Positions 1 through 5,443 of a stretch of 5,443 nucleotides of DNA are shown here, in pieces. The stretch is from Caldifarciminota bacterium (GTDB lineage Bacteria; Hydrothermota; E44-bin80): contig JAGMEZ010000416.1 of NCBI GenBank assembly GCA_023127905.1, positions 1-5,443 on the forward strand. The letters are read 5' to 3'. The notes beneath the pieces were generated by a model. The model saw nothing but the letters and a program-made list of their open reading frames with translations. It was not told the DNA's origin and ran no database searches. How positions within the stretch are numbered: position 1 is the first letter of the stretch; each line of letters opens with the position of its first letter. The translations under genes were made by a program, and so were the position numbers.

Positions 1-3000
1 GCAATTTATAGACCATTTGAACAGGCTGTACCTTCCGCATTTGGAATAGATAAAAGGGGTACTTCACCCTGTACAATTGCCTGTCCTGCCGGTATTGCGG
101 TCCAGGGATACGTAGCACTTACCTCACAGGGGAAATTTAAAGAGGCACTTGATCTTATTCGAGAAAAACTACCCTTTCCTTCAGTATGTGGTAGGGTATG
201 CCATCACCCCTGCGAACAGGAATGTAACAGAAATGAAGTTGATGAATCGGTCGCGATCCATCCAATAAAACGATTTCTTGCTGATTGGGAAGTTTCTCAT
301 AAGGACAAAAAGCCAGAAAAAGTTACAATAACAAAAAAAGAAAAAATTGCTATTGTAGGAGCTGGACCTGCAGGTTTAACAGCAGCACTCGATCTACGTT
401 TAATGGGATACCCTGTTACAATATATGAGAGTTCTAAGCGGGCAGGTGGTATGCTTCTCAGCATTATTCCTTCATACAGGCTTCCAGAAAAGAGTGCTCA
501 GATGGATATAGATTGGGTTCTTGCTCATGGAATAGAACTAAAAACAGGCGTAACCATTGGAAAGGACATCAAACTTAAAGATTTACAAAAGAATAGTAAA
601 GCAGTTTTTGTTGCAATCGGTGCTCAGAATGCAAGGAAATTAAAAATAGAAGGCATAGAAAAGGAAGGTGTTCTGTACGGTATCCCATTCCTCAAGGACG
701 CAAAAAAAGGAAAAGGAAAAGTTACTAAAAAGCGTGTAATAGTCATTGGTGGAGGGAATGTTGCCATTGATTGCGCACGCTCTTCATTACGTCTTGGAGC
801 AAAAAATGTAGATTTAGTTTGTCTTGAAACGAGAGACCTCAGTTCTAAAGACAAAATGCCTGCCCATGAATGGGAAATCGTTGAGGCTGAAGAAGAGGGT
901 GTGAATATCCATGGATACTGGGGTCCGAATAAGATACTGTCAAAAAATGGAAAAGTTACAGCACTTGAGTTAATTAAATGTACATCTGTTTATGAAGGTG
1001 ATGAGAGAAAATTCAGCCCTAAATTTGATAAATCCAAATTAGAAAGAATTGATGGTGATATTGTAATTCTTGCAATCGGACAGGAACCAGATTTTGAGGG
1101 TTTTGAATCCATTGATAAAACCCCCTGGAAGACAATTATGGTAGATTCTGTTACACTTCAGACAAACATAAAAGGTATATTTTCAGGTGGAGATGTTGGG
1201 ATGGGTCCTGCTTCAGTAGTTGAAGCTGTCTGTCAGGGACATGAAGCGGCGATTTCAATAGACCGGTATATTCACGGAAAGGATCTTTCTTCTGAGCGAG
1301 AGAAACAATTTGAAAAAGCAGAACTACCAGAAGGTATAATTGAAGTAAATAAGAGAAATTACTTAAAGAAACGTAAGCCAAGTCAAAGAATAAAAGATTT
1401 TAATGAAATTGAAAAAGGATATGACCAAAATGTAGTAGTAGAGGAAGCAAAACGCTGTCTTAACTGCGGTGGATGTTCTGAGTGTATGCAGTGTGTTGAA
1501 GCCTGTGAACCGGATGCAATTATTCATGATATGGTTGCAGAAGTGGTCGATCTAAATGTAGGAGCAGTCGTCCTTACTCCAGGTTATGATGAATATGTTC
1601 CTGAAGAACTATCTGAATTCGGCTATAAGAAATTCAAAAATGTTGTTACGAGCATTGAATTTGAAAGAATTATGTCTGCATCAGGACCAACACAGGGACA
1701 TATTTTGCGACCTTCTGATAGCAAAGAACCAGAGAAAGTTGCATGGATACAGTGTATTGGTTCAAGAGCACCTAAAATAAATCATGGATACTGCTCAAGT
1801 GTATGCTGTATGTATGCTACGAAAGAGGCAGTAATTACAAAGGAACATGCACCTAATGTAAAACCGACTATCTTCTATATGGATATGCGTTCATATGGAA
1901 AGGATTTTGATAAATACATTGAGCGTGCGGAGAAAGAAGTAGGAGTTAGGTTTTTGCGAACCAGAGTTAGTAATATCAGCGAAGAACCTGAGACTAAATC
2001 CCTCTATCTTACATATGAAGACAGCAATGGAAAGCTTGAAACAGAGAAATTTCATATGGTTGTTCTCTCAGTTGGTCTTGAAGCACCAAAGTCAAATGCC
2101 AAATTAAAAGAAATATTTAAAATAGAGCTTGATAAGTACAATTTTGCAAAAACAGAGGAATTTGATCCAGTTTTATCAACCAGAGAGGGAATTTTCGTAG
2201 GTGGGGCTTTTTCCGGTCCGAAAGATATCCCGGAGACCGTCGCACAATCAAGTGGTATTGCATCCCAAGTGGCTTCAATCCTGAAGGATGCCCGTTGGAC
2301 AGAGACAAAGGAAAAAGAATACGTTCCGGAGATAGACGTTCATGGTTTAGAACCACGAATTGGAATATTTATATGTCACTGTGGCATAAACATAGGTGGA
2401 TATGTAGCTGTACCGGAGGTCGTTGAATATGCGAAAACTCTTCCGGATGTTATTTACGCTGAAGAAAATCTCTATACATGTTCGGCAGATACACAGGAAA
2501 AGATTAAAGAGGCAATAAAGGAGCATAATCTTAATCGCATTATTGTTGCATCCTGTACACCAAGAACACATGAACCATTATTCAAAGATACTATACGTGA
2601 AGCTGGGCTAAATAAGTACCTATTTGAGATGGCAAATATACGTGACCAATGCTCATGGGTTCATATGAATGAAAAAGAGAGAGCAACTGAGAAAGCAAAA
2701 GATCTTGTGAGAATGGCTGTTGAAAAGAGTTCTCGACTCGAACCCCTTGAGGAGATAAAAGTAGATATAATAAAATCAGCACTCGTTATTGGTGGTGGAA
2801 TCTCAGGAATGAGTTCTGCGCTTTCTCTTGCAAATAGTGGTTTCCCTGTTACACTTATAGAAAAAGATTCAGAGCTTGGTGGTCAGGCAAAAAAAATACA
2901 TAATCTTCTTGGTGGATTAGATGTTAAGAAGAAACTCTCAGAAATGGTTGATGAGGTAAAGAATAATAAAAATGTTACTCCTCTTCTGTCTTCAAAAATT

Positions 3001-4125
3001 AAAGAGATAAAGGGATATGTTGGTAATTTTGAAATAGTAGTGGATACTCCTGATGGAGAAAAACAGGTAAAGCACGGTGTCGTTGTTGTTGCAACAGGGG
3101 CAAAGGAATACGAACCAAAAGAATTTCTGTATGGAGAAGATAAGAGAGTGGTCACACAAAGGGAGTTTGAAAAGAGGCTAGCTGAAGCTGGATACCAGAA
3201 GTCAGAAGTTAGAAGTCAGAAGTCAGAGAATATGCAACAAAAAACAGACAATCTGTCATCTGACATCTATAATCTGTCTTCCGTTGTTATGATTCAGTGT
3301 GTTGGTTCGAGGAATGAAGAACACCCCTGGTGCAGCCGCGTATGCTGTGCAGCTGCTGTAAAGAATGCTCTTAAATTTAAAGAAAAATTCCCGAAAAAGG
3401 ATGTTTATATACTCTATCGTGATATCAGGACATATGGTTTAATGGAAGATTATTACCAGATGGCACGTGAGAAAGGAGTTATATTTATTCGATACGAAGA
3501 AAATGCACCACCAGAGGTAGATAATAGAAAAGGAGAACTCTCTGTTTCTATTCAAGATCCAATACTAAAAAGGAAACTATTAATCCCCTGTGACCTTCTC
3601 GTGCTTAGTACAGGTATCATACCAAATGAGGGAAACGAAGAACTTGCGAAGATGCTTAAGGTTCCTCTCAATGAAGATGGTTTCTTCCTCGAAGCGCACA
3701 TGAAACTTCGACCTGTTGATTTTGCATCTGATGGTGTATTTCTTTGTGGTATATGCCATTCACCAAAGTTTATTGATGAGAGTATTGCCCAAGCTTCTGC
3801 CGCTGCATCACGAGCATGTACTATAATTTCCAAAGACTATATTGAAGCAGGTGGTGCCATTGCGCATGTCAACGAGGAACTCTGCCGGGCGTGTGGAGAG
3901 TGTGTAGAAGCTTGCGAATATAATGCTGTTGAACTCGTAGAGAAAGAGGTTACAGGAGTTGAAGGTTGGAGTCCTTTAAAAACTAAAGTTGCGCGGGTAA
4001 ACGCTGTTGTATGTAAAGGATGCGGTGCCTGTAACGTTGTCTGCCCGACAGGCGCTATCTCTGCATACCACTTTACTACAGAGCAGATAGAATCTATGAT
4101 AAAGGCAGCAGTTGTGAAGATATAA
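1..4125 (+). CDS. hdrA: Giant HdrA-GltD-HdrA fusion, iron-sulfur flavoprotein, 5' partial
   Basis: Probable soluble electron-bifurcating or confurcating core subunit. Frame 1 is open from base 1, well upstream of the ATG at 403; that ATG falls after the first GxGxxG and is not the start. Residues are counted from the first visible codon. Residues 1-17 carry the HdrA element PFEQAVP. At 24-75 there is a Fer4_20-type cysteine domain (C24, C28, C63, C67, C71, C75), then an NfnL/GltD-like reductase: FAD motif GAGPAG (120-125), NAD(P) motif GGGNVA (250-255), and GGDVGMGPA near 396-404. HdrA resumes with a cysteine cluster (486-502) and C585 with C598, C602, C603. A second HdrA-like module starts near 786 (CHC at 792-794; C827, C852, C884), with FAD motif GGGISG (931-936), C1100, C1111, C1115, C1116, and two C-terminal 4Fe-4S motifs (C1295-C1305, C1338-C1348). 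Several hundred N-terminal residues are probably missing. Family assignment is firm; electron donor and acceptor are inferred. Confidence 0.93.
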   Translation, partial: AIYRPFEQAVPSAFGIDKRGTSPCTIACPAGIAVQGYVALTSQGKFKEALDLIREKLPFPSVCGRVCHHPCEQECNRNEVDESVAIHPIKRFLADWEVSHKDKKPEKVTITKKEKIAIVGAGPAGLTAALDLRLMGYPVTIYESSKRAGGMLLSIIPSYRLPEKSAQMDIDWVLAHGIELKTGVTIGKDIKLKDLQKNSKAVFVAIGAQNARKLKIEGIEKEGVLYGIPFLKDAKKGKGKVTKKRVIVIGGGNVAIDCARSSLRLGAKNVDLVCLETRDLSSKDKMPAHEWEIVEAEEEGVNIHGYWGPNKILSKNGKVTALELIKCTSVYEGDERKFSPKFDKSKLERIDGDIVILAIGQEPDFEGFESIDKTPWKTIMVDSVTLQTNIKGIFSGGDVGMGPASVVEAVCQGHEAAISIDRYIHGKDLSSEREKQFEKAELPEGIIEVNKRNYLKKRKPSQRIKDFNEIEKGYDQNVVVEEAKRCLNCGGCSECMQCVEACEPDAIIHDMVAEVVDLNVGAVVLTPGYDEYVPEELSEFGYKKFKNVVTSIEFERIMSASGPTQGHILRPSDSKEPEKVAWIQCIGSRAPKINHGYCSSVCCMYATKEAVITKEHAPNVKPTIFYMDMRSYGKDFDKYIERAEKEVGVRFLRTRVSNISEEPETKSLYLTYEDSNGKLETEKFHMVVLSVGLEAPKSNAKLKEIFKIELDKYNFAKTEEFDPVLSTREGIFVGGAFSGPKDIPETVAQSSGIASQVASILKDARWTETKEKEYVPEIDVHGLEPRIGIFICHCGINIGGYVAVPEVVEYAKTLPDVIYAEENLYTCSADTQEKIKEAIKEHNLNRIIVASCTPRTHEPLFKDTIREAGLNKYLFEMANIRDQCSWVHMNEKERATEKAKDLVRMAVEKSSRLEPLEEIKVDIIKSALVIGGGISGMSSALSLANSGFPVTLIEKDSELGGQAKKIHNLLGGLDVKKKLSEMVDEVKNNKNVTPLLSSKIKEIKGYVGNFEIVVDTPDGEKQVKHGVVVVATGAKEYEPKEFLYGEDKRVVTQREFEKRLAEAGYQKSEVRSQKSENMQQKTDNLSSDIYNLSSVVMIQCVGSRNEEHPWCSRVCCAAAVKNALKFKEKFPKKDVYILYRDIRTYGLMEDYYQMAREKGVIFIRYEENAPPEVDNRKGELSVSIQDPILKRKLLIPCDLLVLSTGIIPNEGNEELAKMLKVPLNEDGFFLEAHMKLRPVDFASDGVFLCGICHSPKFIDESIAQASAAASRACTIISKDYIEAGGAIAHVNEELCRACGECVEACEYNAVELVEKEVTGVEGWSPLKTKVARVNAVVCKGCGACNVVCPTGAISAYHFTTEQIESMIKAAVVKI
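3196..3281 (+). repeat. In-frame 7-bp-phased imperfect palindromic repeat inside hdrA
   Basis: The left arm is four 7-bp units (CAGAAGT, CAGAAGT, TAGAAGT, CAGAAGT at 3196-3223) plus a partial unit. The right arm is five units in the same 7-bp phase (GACAATC, TGTCATC, TGACATC, TATAATC, TGTCTTC at 3247-3281). Left positions 3198-3227 can pair imperfectly with 3252-3281. The reading frame stays open across it and encodes a hydrophilic stretch rich in Ser, Gln, Lys and Glu (visible residues about 1066-1094), located between the RLAEAG segment and the IQCVGSR cluster motif. From memory, HdrA homologues have a shorter linker here. It looks like an inserted or expanded repeat tolerated in a surface loop; whether it is mobile cannot be told from one copy. 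Confidence 0.8.
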
Positions 4126-4158
4126 AAGTTAGTCAAGTTAAAAGTGAAAACCGAACAA

Positions 4159-4193
4159 ATTGTTGAATTAGTTTTATTGGTTTAATTGGTTGA
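4159..4193 (+). repeat. Left 9-bp-phased array (ATTGGTTTA-like)
   Basis: Consecutive units are ATTGTTGA (4159-4166, one base short), ATTAGTTTT (4167-4175), ATTGGTTTA (4176-4184) and ATTGGTTGA (4185-4193). A further isolated ATTGGTT occurs at 4223-4229. The reverse complement of the best unit, TAAACCAAT, resembles the TAAACGAAC units of the array at 4303-4338, so the two may be arms of one imperfect inverted repeat. Confidence 0.6.
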
Positions 4194-4217
4194 AATAAAA
4201 TGGAAGATGAGTATATT
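4190..4217 (+). promoter_or_regulatory. Weak sigma70-like promoter candidate upstream of mvhD
   Basis: TTGAAA (4190-4195, five of six consensus bases) is followed after 16 bp by TATATT (4212-4217, five of six). This would start transcription near 4224 and give mvhD a leader of roughly 118 nt that includes the hairpin and the right-hand array. The region is very A+T-rich, so such matches arise easily by chance, and the -35 overlaps the last left-array unit. It could allow mvhD and the HdrCB gene to be transcribed apart from hdrA. Confidence 0.22.
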
Positions 4218-4239
4218 GTTTCATTGGTTAACAGATAAG

Positions 4240-4276
4240 ATTGCTTCATAAGAGAATATGAAAGTGTATTCGCAAT
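4240..4276. repeat. Hairpin resembling a dispersed palindromic repeat
   Basis: ATTGC (4240-4244) pairs with GCAAT (4272-4276), and the adjoining TTCATA (4245-4250) pairs perfectly with TATGAA (4257-4262) across a 6-nt loop, leaving a 9-nt bulge at 4263-4271. The outer ends, GATTGCTTC and CGCAATGACA, resemble a palindromic intergenic repeat I recall from many bacterial genomes; the interior looks degraded. There is no U-run after it, so it is a poor intrinsic terminator candidate. Confidence 0.45.
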
Positions 4277-4302
4277 GACAAACTAACTGAATAAATAATA
4301 AT

Positions 4303-4338
4303 AACGATATAAACGCTTTAAACGAACTAAACGAGGTT
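4303..4338 (+). repeat. Right 9-bp tandem array (AACGAACTA-like) before mvhD
   Basis: Four units with exact 9-bp spacing: AACGATATA (4303-4311), AACGCTTTA (4312-4320), AACGAACTA (4321-4329) and AACGAGGTT (4330-4338). The AACG core is invariant and the rest drifts. The last unit contains the GAGG that serves as the ribosome binding site of mvhD, so the array forms the immediate 5' leader of that gene. Confidence 0.75.
4333..4336 (+). promoter_or_regulatory. Ribosome binding site fixing the GTG start of mvhD
   Basis: GAGG ends 5 nt before the GTG at 4342. No other plausible start codon lies between this point and the conserved core of the protein, so this site decides the start. It lies inside the fourth unit of the 9-bp array. 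Confidence 0.65.
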
Positions 4339-4341
4339 ACT

Positions 4342-4785
4342 GTGGCTAAGGCAAAAAGGAAAAAAGTAACAAAAACAAAGAAAGATATTGAACCAAGAAT
4401 TATTACCTTTGCTTGTAACTGGTGTTCTTACGCTGGGGCTGATCTTGCTGGTGTGAGTAGAATGCAGTATCCCCCGACCTCTCGAATCATCAGGGTTATG
4501 TGTTCTGGCAGAATTATACCAACATTCATTCTTGATGCACTTACGAATGGAGCTGACGGAGTTATTGTAAGCGGTTGCCATTTTGAGGATTGCCATTACA
4601 TAAGCGGTAGTAAAAAGGCTGAGAAGATGATTGAAAGTACAAAAAAACTGATGCATCTGCTCGGAATGGATGAAAGAAGATTACGTTTTGAGCTTATTTC
4701 CGCTGCAGAAGGAGCGAAGTTCGCTGCTGTGGCAAAAGAGTTTACAGAAGAGATTAAAAATTTAATGAAAAAGAAACATGGCTAA
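4342..4785 (+). CDS. mvhD: MvhD/FlpD-family [2Fe-2S] electron-transfer subunit
   Basis: Small soluble iron-sulfur protein of 147 residues, near the usual size of MvhD, the delta subunit of methyl-viologen-reducing hydrogenase. In methanogens it passes electrons between hydrogenase or formate dehydrogenase and HdrA. The family signature is complete: FACNWCSYAGADLAG (C25, C28), RVMCSGRI (C54), GADGVIVSGCHFEDCHY (C79, C84) and ISAAEGAKFA. These cysteines include the [2Fe-2S] ligands. The gene starts with GTG behind a GAGG site. Residues 1-14 are strongly basic, with nine Lys/Arg, which I do not recall as a usual family feature. It lies between hdrA and the HdrCB fusion, an order that supports one Hdr complex. 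No hydrogenase large or small subunit is visible, so its partner on the donor side is unknown; the NAD(P)H-type domain of the upstream protein is the obvious candidate, by inference. Confidence 0.93.
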   Translation: MAKAKRKKVTKTKKDIEPRIITFACNWCSYAGADLAGVSRMQYPPTSRIIRVMCSGRIIPTFILDALTNGADGVIVSGCHFEDCHYISGSKKAEKMIESTKKLMHLLGMDERRLRFELISAAEGAKFAAVAKEFTEEIKNLMKKKHG

Positions 4786-4796
4786 ATGTTAAAAAA

Positions 4797-5443
4797 ATGG
4801 GAAAAAGTAATATAGAAGAAATTATAAAAAAGACAAATGCATCGCTCTGTATAGATTGTGGTGAATGTACAGGAAGCTGTCCTGTATCAAGGGTAAACCT
4901 GCAGTATTCACCAAGACTCAGTGTTGAAAAATTACTTCTCGGATACTTCAACGAGATAAAAAATGATGATAATATATGGTCATGCCTTACCTGTGGTCTT
5001 TGTTCTGCAAGATGTCCTTCAGATGTCGATTACCTTGAATTTATAAGGCTTGCAAGGAAAGAGGTAAGGAAATATACTAATAATCTTAACTATTCACACA
5101 ATCGAATTCTTCAAAAAACAATGGAAATTATGGTACAGGGACAATCTCAAAATAGGACAGATTGGATTAACAAAGAATTGAAGATTTCAAAGAAAAGTCA
5201 GTATCTTTTTTTCACGGGATGTCTCCCCTACTTCGAGGTAATATTCCAACATCTTGATATTCATCCGCTTGATACTGCACGAAATACAATTAAAATACTA
5301 AATAAGATTGGAATAAAACCGATTGTACGAAATGATGAGGTTTGTTGCGGAAAAGACCTTCTTTATAATGGTGATGAAGATAATTTTGTTAAACTTGCAA
5401 AACTCAATAAAAAAATGATAAAAGAGAGCGGAGCGAAGAAAAT
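4797..5443 (+). CDS. HdrC-HdrB fusion (HdrD-like) iron-sulfur protein, 3' partial
   Basis: Probable electron-output subunit, homologous to the heterodisulfide reductase parts HdrC and HdrB. 215 complete codons are visible before the window ends. Residues 18-28 (CxxCxxCxxxCP) and 63-73 (CxxCxxCxxxCP) are two 4Fe-4S motifs in HdrC style. A first CCG (cysteine-rich) domain begins at FFTGC (C142) and continues to CCG at 183-185, the type of site that in HdrB binds noncubane [4Fe-4S] clusters. The sequence ends before the CxxC that should close this domain, and the expected second CCG domain is out of view. ATG 4797 is the only possible start: the frame has a stop at 4755 and no earlier start codon. 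It follows mvhD by 11 nt without a clear Shine-Dalgarno, suggesting translational coupling. GlpC, LutA/LldE-type or other CCG-domain oxidoreductases are alternatives, but the neighbours favour Hdr. The true substrate is unknown. Confidence 0.88.
   Translation, partial: MGKSNIEEIIKKTNASLCIDCGECTGSCPVSRVNLQYSPRLSVEKLLLGYFNEIKNDDNIWSCLTCGLCSARCPSDVDYLEFIRLARKEVRKYTNNLNYSHNRILQKTMEIMVQGQSQNRTDWINKELKISKKSQYLFFTGCLPYFEVIFQHLDIHPLDTARNTIKILNKIGIKPIVRNDEVCCGKDLLYNGDEDNFVKLAKLNKKMIKESGAKK

Larger units (their letters stand above)
4126..4341. other. Repeat-rich intergenic region between hdrA and mvhD
   Basis: This 216-bp gap is long for the inside of an operon. No convincing gene was found on either strand; the minus-strand frame that overlaps it lies mostly antisense to mvhD and has no recognisable motif. 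It holds, in order, a loose 7-bp-phased AAGTTA/AAAGTGA stretch just after the hdrA stop (about 4125-4154), a 9-bp-phased ATTGGTTTA-like array, a hairpin, and a 9-bp-phased AACGAACTA-like array that reaches the Shine-Dalgarno of the next gene. No G+C-rich stem followed by a U-run was seen, so there is no evidence that transcription stops here. Confidence 0.7.

Noticed and set aside
403..405. ATG at 403 as the start of the large gene
   Set aside because: The frame is open back to base 1 and encodes conserved sequence (PFEQAVP, a six-cysteine domain and the FAD GxGxxG motif), all upstream of this ATG.
1586..1780. Overlapping plus-strand frame of 64 codons inside hdrA
   Set aside because: It is an out-of-frame shadow of conserved HdrA sequence with no motif or ribosome binding site.
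3196..3281. CRISPR-like array within hdrA
   Set aside because: Units are 7 bp with no spacers and are translated in frame, so this is a short phased repeat and not a CRISPR array.
4240..4280. Intrinsic terminator after hdrA
   Set aside because: The stem is short, A+T-rich and bulged, lies over 100 nt past the stop codon, and is not followed by a run of T.
4275..4303. Second promoter candidate with ATGACA and an A/T-only -10
   Set aside because: The -10 match is poor at any acceptable spacing, and the sequence is simple A+T-rich DNA, so there is no real support.
4327..4656. Minus-strand frame of 109 codons opposite mvhD
   Set aside because: It lies antisense to a complete MvhD gene with all family cysteines and has no recognisable motif of its own; the same holds for the other minus-strand frames opposite hdrA.
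4786..4815. Nine-codon reading frame (ATG ... TAG) between mvhD and the HdrCB fusion
   Set aside because: Too short and A-rich to support, no ribosome binding site, and it overlaps the ATG of the real gene. It could act in coupling, but nothing shows this.

Overview
The window holds part of an Hdr-type electron-transfer operon from an A+T-rich, probably anaerobic prokaryote. All three genes lie on the + strand, and two run off the ends: a giant HdrA-like flavo-iron-sulfur fusion (1-4125, 5' end missing), an MvhD/FlpD-type [2Fe-2S] protein (4342-4785), and an HdrC-HdrB (HdrD-like) fusion (4797 to the right edge, 3' end missing). The protein motifs support these families. The organism cannot be named. 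Shine-Dalgarno use and short phased palindromic repeats in and between genes fit a bacterium better than a methanogen, but that is inference.

The first gene is a mosaic. It opens inside an HdrA module (the PFxQAVP element). An NfnL/GltD-like NAD(P)H oxidoreductase is nested there, the first HdrA module then resumes and ends, and a second HdrA-like module follows with its own N-terminal cysteine domain, FAD fold and C-terminal double ferredoxin. The visible part has 1,374 codons before the stop. The second HdrA module carries an in-frame, 7-bp-phased imperfect palindrome (3196-3281) that adds a hydrophilic loop just before a cluster-binding cysteine motif.

The 216-bp gap at 4126-4341 contains two facing 9-bp-phased repeat arrays, roughly reverse complements of each other, around a hairpin that resembles a dispersed palindromic repeat. 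The right-hand array runs into the Shine-Dalgarno of the MvhD gene. A weak sigma70-like promoter candidate lies in the left half.

Proposed working model, by homology to HdrABC-MvhADG and HdrABC-Flox systems: the GltD-like domain exchanges electrons with NAD(P)H, the HdrA flavins confurcate or bifurcate, MvhD relays single electrons through its [2Fe-2S] centre, and the HdrCB protein passes electrons to a disulfide or another thiol-type acceptor. No hydrogenase, formate dehydrogenase or substrate-defining gene is visible, so donor and acceptor stay open.
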